Positions 1 through 6,086 of a DNA stretch of 10,159 nt are shown here, in pieces (the stretch's first letter is position 1; each line of letters starts with the position of its first letter). Origin of the DNA: DATACZ01 sp036258795 (GTDB lineage Bacteria > Actinomycetota > CADDZG01 > JAHWKV01); the NCBI GenBank assembly GCA_036258795.1, contig DATACZ010000050.1, positions 1 to 10,159 on the forward strand, written 5' to 3'. A program made the position numbers and the translations under genes. Below the pieces are notes generated by a model. It was not told the origin of the DNA. It did not search any database and saw nothing but the letters and a program-made list of their open reading frames with translations.

Positions 1-263
1 GGGTCACCGGAGTCAAGGCAGGAACCACGACCCTCGACAGCCTCAAAAAGTTCACCGGCCTGGCGGCCGAAAGAAACATTCACAAGATCGTCGTCGTTAG
101 CGATCCGCTCCACCTAAGTCGTGTTCAGGAGATGGCGGAGGACCTTGGTTTCGAGGTAGCCGTTTCGGCTTCACCCATAACTGAGAGCGATGAACGGCGC
201 CAGTCGGGCTTGGTTAAGGAAATGTTGACGCTTACGGCTTACCGGCTGTTCCATGTTGGATAA
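1..263 (+). CDS. DUF218 (YdcF/SanA/ElyC-like) protein, C-terminal part, 5' end outside window
   Basis: The reading frame is open from base 3 and ends at TAA 261-263, giving the last 86 residues. A strand-like stretch IHKIVVVSDPLHLSRVQEMA is followed by DLGFEV and SASPI. This is the typical C-terminal signature of DUF218 proteins: a hydrophobic strand, then V(S/T)DPxHxxR, a helix, and a 'G-hydrophobic-x-V' strand. Members of this family (YdcF, SanA, ElyC) are mostly membrane-associated. Some are linked to envelope integrity or polyisoprenoid carrier metabolism, and their exact reaction is not settled. The final segment (KEMLTLTAYRLFHVG) fits the usual helical end of such proteins. The gene runs tail to tail with the next gene, six bases apart, so the two do not form an operon. 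The family call is fairly sure; the function is not. Confidence 0.72.
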   Translation, partial: VTGVKAGTTTLDSLKKFTGLAAERNIHKIVVVSDPLHLSRVQEMAEDLGFEVAVSASPITESDERRQSGLVKEMLTLTAYRLFHVG

Positions 264-269
264 GCCGGC

Positions 270-515
270 CTAGGGAGTCGACTGGCTTTTCGGGATCCAA
301 ATATCCCGATCTTCATCGAAAATGCAGGACTCGGGATGCCCATCGAGCTTGGCTCGAACCTCACAGAGCCGCTCTTCCCCGCTCTGCTCGGCATCTTGCT
401 GAATCTGTCGTTTTTGGTTCCACTGAAACAAGATGACCAGGGCGATGATTGTCAGGAACACGATTAGGGCCAGCCGCGGATTTCCTCGGCGGACCGGCGG
501 CCTTCGATCAAGCAT
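270..515 (-). CDS. Small single-pass membrane protein, unknown function
   Basis: This is an 81-residue protein with a basic N-terminus (DRRPPVRRGNPR), one strongly hydrophobic segment at about residues 15-31 (LALIVFLTIIALVILF), and a hydrophilic, acidic C-terminal part with two cysteines (in ERLCEV and ESCIF). The arrangement suggests a signal anchor with the C-terminal part outside the cell, where the cysteines could form a disulfide. The start is supported by GGAGGG placed eight bases before ATG on the minus strand. It is divergent from the lipoprotein gene that begins at 598, so 516-597 must hold both promoters. I do not recognise a family. Confidence 0.62.
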   Translation of the reverse strand: MLDRRPPVRRGNPRLALIVFLTIIALVILFQWNQKRQIQQDAEQSGEERLCEVRAKLDGHPESCIFDEDRDIWIPKSQSTP

Positions 516-597
516 AGGTACGGCCCTCCGGGCTTGAAGGGTGATCGCTACATTGATCGCGGTCGGGCTTCACTGTGAGGCACAATCATAGATAGAG

Positions 598-954
598 ATG
601 ATGACGGCGAGCCTTCCTGGTCGACGAGCGAGGCCACTTAAGCCTGTGGCGCTTCTTGCTGCAGTCCTGCCCGTTGTGCTGCTGCTGAGCGCATGCGGCG
701 GCTCCAACGGAGAAAACGTCGAAGTCTGTCGCCGGTACATGCAACTTGTGGACCAGACTCGAGAAGGAGCGGTCAGCCCCGACGAATACTTCCAGCGCGT
801 GCAACCCGAGCAAATGGGAGAGTTCGAGGAAGGAAGCTCCTTGCGACAACTTCATGAGGACCTGATCGAGGCCCTCGAAGATGAAGACCTGGACGGAGCC
901 CAAACCGCGGAGGAAGGGCTCCAGGACGAATGCATGGGGGTTCTCAATCAGTAG
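598..954 (+). CDS. Small lipoprotein, unknown function
   Basis: The 118-residue product has an arginine-rich N-region, a hydrophobic core (about residues 16-30) and the lipobox L-S-A-C with cysteine 33 as the predicted lipidated residue, followed by a GGS linker. The mature part is about 85 residues, strongly acidic and probably helical (EDLIEALEDEDLDGAQTAEE), with two further cysteines (in VEVCRRY and LQDECMG) that could form a disulfide. It should be exported and anchored to the outer face of the membrane. Two adjacent ATG codons (598 and 601) can serve as the start, and the ribosome binding site is weak (GATAGAG). The 127 bases to the next gene argue for a separate transcript. No family recognised. 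Confidence 0.7.
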   Translation: MMTASLPGRRARPLKPVALLAAVLPVVLLLSACGGSNGENVEVCRRYMQLVDQTREGAVSPDEYFQRVQPEQMGEFEEGSSLRQLHEDLIEALEDEDLDGAQTAEEGLQDECMGVLNQ

Positions 955-1040
955 CTAGATCCCCGAACGGCTAATGCCGGTGTCTCCGCTCGTTGGGACG
1001 CCAGAAAAATTTCTCATCACCTCCCATCCGTTGCAGAGGT

Positions 1041-1075
1041 CTCCTCCGAAGAATTGGTGAATCCAACCGGAGGAG
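1041..1075 (+). promoter_or_regulatory. Hairpin enclosing the Shine-Dalgarno sequence of the DUF4383 gene
   Basis: CTCCTCCG at 1041-1048 is the exact reverse complement of CGGAGGAG at 1068-1075, which is the ribosome binding site of the gene starting at ATG 1082. Inside the loop TTGG (1054-1057) pairs with CCAA (1063-1066) around the five-base loop TGAAT. The leader RNA can therefore fold into a hairpin that hides the whole Shine-Dalgarno sequence. This would fit an RNA thermometer or another translational switch. It could instead be a DNA operator or a chance pairing to the purine-rich site. The pairing is seen directly; regulation is inferred. Confidence 0.5.
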
Positions 1076-1081
1076 GTGCAC

Positions 1082-1501
1082 ATGGCAACAATCAATTCGG
1101 GCAGGTTGGGAATCGCCAGGACCTATGCCCTGGTTTTCGGCATCGCGTATCTAGCGGTTGCTCTGCTCGAGGTAATCCTGGGTAGCGGCGGCTTGACCGT
1201 GGGAGACGCGGTGATACTCCGGGTTACACCGGTGCAGAACGCGATCCATTGGATCGTAGGACTGGTCGTCCTCGGGTCCTTCTTCGCCGGGGAGGCCGCC
1301 GCTCGCACGGTCGCCCAGGCGATTGGGATCGTCTTCGTCATCGTGACGGCCCTGGGCTTTGTCGCCCGGGACCTAACCGGCCAGTTGCTGGGGTTCGACG
1401 GGCCACTCCCGTGGACCTACAACATCGTCCACTTGGCCACGGCCGTGGTGGCTTTGTTCGCCGGCTTCGCTGCGGAGCGGGCCTACTCGCGGACCGCATG
1501 A
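1082..1501 (+). CDS. DUF4383 domain-containing four-helix membrane protein
   Basis: This 139-residue protein has four predicted membrane segments: about 13-33 (starting ARTYALVFGIAYLAVALLEV), 57-75 (HWIVGLVVLGSFFAG), 80-101 (TVAQAIGIVFVIVTALGFV) and 116-135 (IVHLATAVVALFAGFAA). The pattern of an early G-x-x-Y-L/A segment, the NxxHWxVG motif at the start of the second helix, and NxxHLxxA at the start of the fourth is typical of DUF4383, a family of actinobacterial and cyanobacterial membrane proteins with no assigned function. An upstream GTG at 1076 overlaps the ribosome binding site, so I place the start at ATG 1082, six bases after AGGAGG. Its stop overlaps the start of the next gene (ATGA at 1498-1501), which implies translational coupling. 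The preceding hairpin may control its translation. Confidence 0.8.
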   Translation: MATINSGRLGIARTYALVFGIAYLAVALLEVILGSGGLTVGDAVILRVTPVQNAIHWIVGLVVLGSFFAGEAAARTVAQAIGIVFVIVTALGFVARDLTGQLLGFDGPLPWTYNIVHLATAVVALFAGFAAERAYSRTA

Positions 1502-1869
1502 TGGGTCGAGCAGCCGAGGGGGTGGATTCCAAAATGGCCAGCCGAACGGCGCTGAGATGGCTGCGAGGGGGCGTTCTCCTTACGATCCCCATCGTGCTTC
1601 TGGGCGAGCTTGGACACCACCTCCTCGAGCAGCTCGGACGCACCTTCGCCCATCACTTCTTCCACATTGCTTTCGGCGCAGGAGCCGTGTTGCTCTTCGT
1701 GGTGCTTGTATGGGTCGACGTTCGGCGCAACGGATGGCCGGCCTTCTCTTGGCGCCCTGCGGTGCCGGCGGCCGCCGAGGTTGGCAAGGGTGATTCCGGC
1801 CTTCAGGCGCTAGCACCTCCGAAGGTAATAGCGCAGCGCCGTCCAATTCCTCAGCCGCAACACAAGTAG
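1498..1869 (+). CDS. Small His-rich two-helix membrane protein, unknown function
   Basis: The 123-residue product starts at ATG 1498, overlapping the DUF4383 stop by four bases; a second ATG follows at 1501 and another at residue 13. The same frame is open further upstream, but that part lies inside the DUF4383 gene and is not expected to be translated. There are two hydrophobic segments at about residues 25-40 and 56-73, separated by a histidine-rich stretch (GHHLLEQ, then FAHHFFHIAFG) that holds six histidines near the membrane. The C-terminal 45 residues are rich in proline and alanine and end in a basic tail. The clustered histidines could bind a metal or haem, but this is speculation. 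Coupling to the DUF4383 gene suggests the two proteins act together. No family recognised. Confidence 0.65.
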   Translation: MMGRAAEGVDSKMASRTALRWLRGGVLLTIPIVLLGELGHHLLEQLGRTFAHHFFHIAFGAGAVLLFVVLVWVDVRRNGWPAFSWRPAVPAAAEVGKGDSGLQALAPPKVIAQRRPIPQPQHK

Positions 1870-1898
1870 TAGTTGAAGAATGACAAAAGGAGATCGCC

Positions 1899-2078
1899 AT
1901 GTTCGAGGTAGGGCCCGCCGGAGTTTTACTGGCAATCGGAGCACTTCCCATGCTGTCGATTTTGCTTCTAGGGCCCTTGCTCACGGCGCACTGGCTTGCC
2001 CGCAGGGCACTGGCTCGGTGGATGGATCGGCAAAGTCAACATGGCTGGGCTCCGCTGGAAGGGAGGAGATCGGCATAG
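1899..2078 (+). CDS. 59-residue single-pass membrane peptide
   Basis: This short gene starts at ATG 1899, eight bases after the start of AGGAGA (AAAAGGAGATCGCCATG), and ends at TAG 2076-2078. The product begins MFEVGPAGVLLAIGALPMLS and continues ILLLGPLLTAHW. That gives one long hydrophobic helix, or two short ones broken by proline, followed by a basic amphipathic part (ARRALARWMDRQ). A positive C-terminal tail predicts that the C-terminus stays in the cytoplasm. A longer reading frame from ATG 1880 overlaps it in another frame but lacks a ribosome binding site. The gene follows the His-rich membrane protein by 29 bases and probably belongs to the same transcript. Unknown function. Confidence 0.6.
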   Translation: MFEVGPAGVLLAIGALPMLSILLLGPLLTAHWLARRALARWMDRQSQHGWAPLEGRRSA

Positions 2079-2170
2079 GAAATATCAAGACCGGGATGAG
2101 GACGGGATGGCAGTTTCCGCCCTCGAGAAGCCGGCTACAGGACATAATTGACTTGAGGGAAGGGAGACGC

Positions 2171-2335
2171 ATGCCGGAGTTTCGTTGAGTGGATACAGGG
2201 GCGAGCTGCAGCGGCCACTTCAAGGCGGCTACCCGGGATGAGTTGATGCGTCAGGTGGCGGACCACTTCAGGGAGAAGCATCAAGTGAAGCCGACGCAGA
2301 CCATCATGAACCTGGTGGACAAGCTGGCCAAGTAA
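2171..2335 (+). pseudogene. DUF1059-family gene with in-frame TGA at the first conserved cysteine
   Basis: From ATG 2171, behind a good ribosome binding site (AAGGGAG ending six bases before the start), the frame reads MPEFR, then TGA at 2186-2188, then VDTGASC and a further 41 residues to TAA 2333-2335. The total is 54 codons before the stop. DUF1059 proteins are 50-60 residues long, start with C-x(3)-G-x(2)-C, and contain 'eEL...v.eH...kH'. Here the TGA takes exactly the place of the first cysteine. The second cysteine, DELMRQVADHFREKH and the C-terminal helix are intact. The choices are a recent nonsense change (TGC or TGT to TGA), a base error, or selenocysteine. A GTG directly after the TGA (2189) could give a truncated form. 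No convincing SECIS hairpin was seen: only GTGG pairing with CCAC 22 bases further on. Confidence 0.7.
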
Positions 2336-2346
2336 AGCGATGCCTC

Positions 2347-2362
2347 ACCCCCGGTCGGGGGT
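2347..2362. promoter_or_regulatory. GC-rich 16-base palindrome upstream of the TPR gene
   Basis: ACCCCCGGTCGGGGGT is a palindrome with arms ACCCCCG/CGGGGGT and a two-base centre, followed by TATA-rich sequence (ATATCCACTTATAA). Operators of the CsoR/CstR/RcnR repressor family often have the form ACCCC-N-GGGGT, so a repressor site is possible. It could equally be a hairpin ending the upstream transcript, although no T-run follows. No metal or sulfur gene lies near to support a CsoR-type role. Confidence 0.3.
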
Positions 2363-2467
2363 ATATCCACTTATAACTGGAGTCAGGCCTTGAGGTGCAG
2401 AGGCGGCGAGACCCGAGCCATGCAGGCCATTGGAGCTCCGGTTCCAAGGAATCCATAGCGATCGAGG

Positions 2468-4195
2468 ATGCCAGAGCGATACGGATCCAGGCTGGACCTG
2501 AATGCCCGGGCGGTAATGACTGCCCTGTACCGGCGCCTCGTGTCGCTTGGGCTGTGGCGCCACATCAGGGCGGTAGGGGGTAGCTGGGCCCGCGGGGTGG
2601 GCGGCGCCTACTTCGTCACCGAAGACAACCGGGCCTTCCTCGACGACCTGGTGCGCTCGGGTGGCTTTTGCAGAGACACCACCGCCGGCAACCTATTGCA
2701 TTTCGGCAAGGTGTCGGTCCGGGAGATTACGAACGGGCCCGGACTGCACCTCTCGCTCACCGATGACAGCCGCATCTTCGTGCATATCGACAACGAAACG
2801 CCCGCTATCGGCACAAAGCTAGGCGAATTCTGCCTATACGAGGGAGGCCGGGCTGCCAGCCACATCCGGCGGGAAGTCATTCCGATGCTCCTTCGGTTGG
2901 GGCGTCCCGCGTCTCGGGGCGAGTTGGATTCCCGCTCCTCCCGGCGCCGCCTTCAACAAGCAGAGGAAAACCTCCGGAAGGCGTTGGAATCCAACGATGC
3001 GCGGCAGGTAGCAGAAGCCCAGCTGACGATTGGATCCCTCTTCGAGCAGACGGAGGAGTACTCCAAAGCGGAAGAGGCCTACCGTCAAGCTACCTCGTCA
3101 GGCGTATCTGAAGTGACGCCAGCCGCTGCCTACAGCCTCGGGTCCCTGCTCGAAAAGATGGGAAACGCCGGTGGAGCAGAGGAGGCGTACCAGACGGCTA
3201 TCGATTCGGCCCATCCAGAGTTCGGTCCATGGGCCTGGTCAAGCTTGGCGGAGCTTTGGGAAAAAGTGCAGGACCAGGCACGTGCTGAGCATGCGTACCG
3301 CCAGGCGATCGCCTCTAATCATCCCGAAATTGGGCCCTGGGCGGGGGTGAAGCTCGGCGCGCTCCTGGCTGACTGGGGACATCACGCGGAGGCTGAGGAG
3401 GCCTACCGAATCGCCATCGATTCCGATCATCCCGAATTTGCGCCCTGGGCCGGACTGGACCTGGCGGTGTTATTGGAGAACCGGGGCGATGTGCAGCGAG
3501 CCTTGGATGGTTACCGGGCCGTTATAGGGACCTGCCACCCAGATGCGGCTCCTTGGGCGGCCCTGAAGCTGGGAGGTCTCTACGAGACCGTGGGCGAACA
3601 CGACCGTGCTCAGGAAGCCTTTCAGCTGGCCATCGCACCCGGTCACTCGGAGATCTCGCCGTGGGCTCAGTTGAAGCTGGGAGAGCTTTTTGAGGAGCTG
3701 GGCCTGTACCAAGATGCCAAGCAAAGCTATCAACAGGCAGTTAACTCAGGCCACGATGAGGCGGCTCCACCCAGTGCGGTCAAGCTCGGAAACTTGCTCG
3801 TCAAGCTGCAGGAACGTGAAGCGGCCAAGGAAGCGTATAGCTACGCCCGTGCGGCGCAGGATCCGGACGCCGCACTGATCGCGTCTATCAGCCTCGCGGG
3901 CTTGCTGGAAGAGATGGGAGAGACAAGCGCCGCGATCGACGCTTACCAAGGGGTTCTCGACCTAGACAATCCTGACGTTTCACCCTGGGCAGGGCTCAGC
4001 CTCGGTGCGCTGCTCGAGCAAAGGGGCGATCTCGAACGGGCCAAGGAAGCGTTGAACAGGGCCGCTGCCTCCGGGCATCCCGAAGCCTCCGAGCTCGCCT
4101 TGCAGACTCTAAACAGGCTCGTCCAGGATGGCGTCTTTCGGTCGACCGCTACGCCCGGAGACCCATCATTGGATAGCGCCAGAGCTGAGCGATAG
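2468..4195 (+). CDS. TPR-repeat protein with uncharacterised N-terminal domain
   Basis: This 575-residue soluble protein has two parts. Residues 1-145 form an unrecognised mixed domain (containing YFVTEDNRAFLDDLVRSGGF and FVHIDNETPAIGTKLGEF). Residues 181-540 are ten consecutive TPR-like units, each exactly 36 residues, with an eleventh partial unit to about 552. A typical unit is [A/S]PWAGLxLGALLExxGD, then A-x-x-AYxxAI-x-x-x-HPE. Tryptophan of the 'PW' motif recurs at 255, 291, 327, 363, 399 and 507. TPR arrays form helical scaffolds for protein binding; a partner is not evident. No signal peptide or membrane helix is seen. A stop codon lies 9-11 bases upstream of ATG 2468, which fixes the longest start, but its ribosome binding site is poor (GAGG next to ATG), so a later start is possible. 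The sigma factor gene follows 37 bases downstream. Confidence 0.82.
   Translation: MPERYGSRLDLNARAVMTALYRRLVSLGLWRHIRAVGGSWARGVGGAYFVTEDNRAFLDDLVRSGGFCRDTTAGNLLHFGKVSVREITNGPGLHLSLTDDSRIFVHIDNETPAIGTKLGEFCLYEGGRAASHIRREVIPMLLRLGRPASRGELDSRSSRRRLQQAEENLRKALESNDARQVAEAQLTIGSLFEQTEEYSKAEEAYRQATSSGVSEVTPAAAYSLGSLLEKMGNAGGAEEAYQTAIDSAHPEFGPWAWSSLAELWEKVQDQARAEHAYRQAIASNHPEIGPWAGVKLGALLADWGHHAEAEEAYRIAIDSDHPEFAPWAGLDLAVLLENRGDVQRALDGYRAVIGTCHPDAAPWAALKLGGLYETVGEHDRAQEAFQLAIAPGHSEISPWAQLKLGELFEELGLYQDAKQSYQQAVNSGHDEAAPPSAVKLGNLLVKLQEREAAKEAYSYARAAQDPDAALIASISLAGLLEEMGETSAAIDAYQGVLDLDNPDVSPWAGLSLGALLEQRGDLERAKEALNRAAASGHPEASELALQTLNRLVQDGVFRSTATPGDPSLDSARAER
3008..4087 (+). repeat. Ten tandem 108-base TPR-coding repeats
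   Basis: The coding sequence for residues 181-540 of the TPR protein consists of ten units of 108 bases with no insertion or deletion between them. The motif encoding 'G/A/S-P-W-A' recurs at this spacing, with the first strong copy near 3224. The units are diverged at the DNA level, so this is an old protein repeat and not a recent DNA amplification. The second and third last units have lost the PW motif (APPSAVKLG and ALIASISLAG). Confidence 0.8.
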
Positions 4196-4232
4196 GTGGC
4201 CAATCCGAGCGCCGTCTCGCCACGAATAGCCG

Positions 4233-4811
4233 ATGACGAGGACTGACACAAGAGAGGAACAGCGGGACCGTGTGCTCATGGAGCGGATCGCTCGAGGCGA
4301 CAAGGAGGCGTTGGCCTCCCTCTACGACCGCTACGCGGCAGCGGCGTTCGGCGTGGCATCAAAGATCTGTGGCACTAGGACGCTGGCCGAGGACGCGGTG
4401 CAAGAGGCTTTTTTGTCCATCTGGCGGCGCCCTGGGTCGTACAACCCACAGCGCGGGTCCGTCACCTCCTACCTGTTCGGCGCTGTGCACAACAAAGCGG
4501 TGGACGCCATCCGGCACGAGCAATCGCTCCGCCGGCGCGAACAGGCAATGACGGACCGGCCCGAAGGATCGGGCGGCGAGGAGGTGGTCGAGGCGGCGTG
4601 GCTTTCGGTTCGCAGGGTTCAGGTCCGCACTGCACTACAGCGCCTATCCAAGGTGCAGCGTGATGCGCTCCAGATGGCGTACTTTGAGGGTGTTACGTAC
4701 GCCGAGGTGGCAGAGCGACTCGGCATCCCCCTCGGAACGGCTAAGACCCGGATCCGCGATGGGATGATCCAGCTGCGAGCTCTTCTTTCCGCAAGCGGCG
4801 TGGAGGAGTGA
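4233..4811 (+). CDS. ECF-family RNA polymerase sigma factor (SigK-like)
   Basis: The 192-residue product has the two-domain plan of group 4 sigma factors. Region 2 lies at about residues 26-95 (LYDRYAAAAFGVASKICG, EDAVQEAFLSIWRR, and SYLFGAVHNKAVDAIRHEQ for -10 recognition). Region 4 lies at about 130-182 (LQRLSKVQRDALQMAYFEG, then the helix-turn-helix VTYAEVAERLGIPLGTAKTR). It directs RNA polymerase to stress or envelope promoters. The stop TGA (4809-4811) overlaps the ATG of the next gene, an RskA-type anti-sigma factor, which matches known SigK/RskA pairs. ATG 4233 has no clear ribosome binding site; ATG 4279 would leave region 2 nearly whole and is an alternative. It may be co-transcribed with the TPR gene. 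Confidence 0.9.
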   Translation: MTRTDTREEQRDRVLMERIARGDKEALASLYDRYAAAAFGVASKICGTRTLAEDAVQEAFLSIWRRPGSYNPQRGSVTSYLFGAVHNKAVDAIRHEQSLRRREQAMTDRPEGSGGEEVVEAAWLSVRRVQVRTALQRLSKVQRDALQMAYFEGVTYAEVAERLGIPLGTAKTRIRDGMIQLRALLSASGVEE

Positions 4812-5527
4812 TGACGCACCAAGAGCTTCAAGACCTGATCCCTGCCTATGCCCTCGACGCGCTCGGCCCCCAGGAGGAAATGGAGTTAAGAGCACACCTT
4901 GCCTCCTGCGATGACTGCCAGGCTTTGCTGGCCCCGCTCGCCGAGACTGCCGGCGCCCTGGCTTTAGCCGCGCCCCCTGTCACTCCCCCACCCAGGCTTC
5001 GGGAACGCATTCTCTCGGGGGCTGAGCCCGAACCTCAGTTAACACCCGCACCGCTGCCGCGCCGCCCGGTGTGGCCCCGGGTAGCGGGCGTGCTCGCCGC
5101 AGCGGCGGTGGTCCTCATGGCGGTCGCCAATGTCCTGCTTATAAACAGCTTGAACGAGCGTGAGCGGCAACTGGAAGAGCAAGGCCGGCTCGTCGATGTG
5201 CTGGCCTCGGGCTCGCCCAATCCCAGGCCGATGGTAGCCGCCGAACGAAATCCTGAGGCCTCCGGGCAGATCTTCGTCGCAAAAGATGCCCAGTCGGCAG
5301 CTGTCGTCATGACGGGTCTTCCTCAAGCCAGTCAGGGCGTCTACCAGCTCTGGCTAGTACGGGATGGGAGGCCCACCCCACTCGACTCGTTCCAGCCTGA
5401 TGCCAGCGGAGCGGCCGTCGTCTATGTGCAGGCTAACCTCGCGGCGATGGGTGGGATGGCCGTAACCCTCGAGGAGCGTCCTGCTCTCCCGGCACCCAGG
5501 GGACCGGCAGTGCTACGGACGGCTTGA
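4811..5527 (+). CDS. RskA-type membrane anti-sigma factor
   Basis: This 238-residue protein begins with a zinc-binding anti-sigma domain: QELQDLIPAYALDALGPQEE, then H29-x3-C33-x2-C36 (HLASCDDC), which is the ZAS motif. A proline-rich linker leads to one membrane helix at about residues 90-115 (VAGVLAAAAVVLMAVANVLL). The extracytoplasmic part (about 116-238) is the RskA domain, with the recognisable stretch GVYQLWLVRDGRPTPLDSF and the final V-T-L-E pattern (AVTLEERPALPAPRGP). It should hold the preceding sigma factor inactive at the membrane and release it after regulated proteolysis. I place the start at ATG 4811, with GGAGG four bases upstream; the GTG at 4808 is too close to that site. It is translationally coupled to the sigma gene. 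Confidence 0.9.
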   Translation: MTHQELQDLIPAYALDALGPQEEMELRAHLASCDDCQALLAPLAETAGALALAAPPVTPPPRLRERILSGAEPEPQLTPAPLPRRPVWPRVAGVLAAAAVVLMAVANVLLINSLNERERQLEEQGRLVDVLASGSPNPRPMVAAERNPEASGQIFVAKDAQSAAVVMTGLPQASQGVYQLWLVRDGRPTPLDSFQPDASGAAVVYVQANLAAMGGMAVTLEERPALPAPRGPAVLRTA

Positions 5528-5559
5528 GGGTAACCAATGACTGAGAGCGACCTGAAGGG

Positions 5560-5934
5560 CTAGCCGGCGACTCCTCGCTCGATAAGGGCCTGGTCTTCCG
5601 CACAGTATCGGGTAGCCGGACGGGCCTCCAACCGCTCATCAGGGATAGTTTTGCCGCAGATCTCGCATCGGCCGTAAGTCCCTGCGTCCAGCCGGGCAAA
5701 GGCTCGCTCAACGTCGGCGAGGCCCCCTTCGACTGAGATAAGAATTGACTGCTCCTTCTCGCGCTCGAAGGTCTCCGTGCCGAGGTCCGCGGAATGCTGA
5801 TCTACCGACGACAGCTCGTCGACGTCCCCTTCCTCCGGCTCAGCTTCGAGGTCCTTGAGTCCCAACGTCTCCCTTAAATCCTCCAGTCTCTGGAGTTCTT
5901 TCTCCAGAAGCTGGCGTGCTGTGGCCTCATCCAT
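5560..5934 (-). CDS. TraR/DksA-family zinc-finger protein
   Basis: The 124-residue protein has a coiled-coil N-terminal half (ARQLLEKELQRLEDLRETLG), an acidic middle (DVDELSSVDQHSADLGTET), and the family's signature LDAGTYGRCEICGKTIPDERLEARPATRYC. DksA relatives bind the RNA polymerase secondary channel or act as small zinc-finger proteins. The usual C-x2-C-x17-C-x2-C zinc site is here C90, C93, C111 and D114, so the fourth ligand is aspartate or absent, as in many actinobacterial members. The frame is open further upstream, but I choose ATG 5934, since the added residues (VRNRLLLLKKGWG) do not fit the family; GGGGGAG lies very close to this ATG. It is convergent with the anti-sigma gene, 32 bases apart. 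Confidence 0.85.
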   Translation of the reverse strand: MDEATARQLLEKELQRLEDLRETLGLKDLEAEPEEGDVDELSSVDQHSADLGTETFEREKEQSILISVEGGLADVERAFARLDAGTYGRCEICGKTIPDERLEARPATRYCAEDQALIERGVAG

Positions 5935-6039
5935 ACTCCCCCAACCCTTTTTGAGTAGTAGCAAACGGTTTCGAACGCGTACGCAAGCCAAGATGAGCTC
6001 GCACTATGAAAGCCTAAGCGCACTGCCGACGCTGTGTTA

Positions 6040-6054
6040 GAGCTGACGCAGCTC
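6040..6054. other. Short inverted repeat between two minus-strand genes
   Basis: GAGCTG and CAGCTC form a perfect six-base stem around ACG. It lies between the end of the small disordered-protein gene and the start of the DksA-like gene. No T-run follows on either strand, so it is a weak terminator candidate or an operator. The remaining sequence of 5935-6086 shows no clear gene. Confidence 0.3.
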
Positions 6055-6086
6055 AACAAGAGACCTTGGACGCCCCAAGGGAATCC

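Noticed and set aside
586..903. 105-codon minus-strand frame opposite the lipoprotein gene
   Set aside because: It is fully antisense to a gene with a clean lipobox and has no ribosome binding site or recognisable protein features.
1249..1497. Upstream extension of the His-rich membrane protein frame into the DUF4383 gene
   Set aside because: The added residues are arginine- and glycine-rich shadow sequence; the ATGA overlap at 1498 gives a natural coupled start.
1580..1984. 134-codon minus-strand frame
   Set aside because: It is arginine-rich and antisense to two better-supported genes.
2041..2150. 36-codon plus-strand frame starting MAGLRW between the membrane peptide and the DUF1059 gene
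   Set aside because: It overlaps the end of the membrane peptide, has no ribosome binding site and shows no recognisable motif.
1880..2188. 102-codon plus-strand frame over the 59-residue membrane peptide
   Set aside because: It has no ribosome binding site, low-complexity composition and ends by chance at the TGA inside the DUF1059 gene. The peptide frame at 1899 has AGGAGA and a proper hydrophobic helix.
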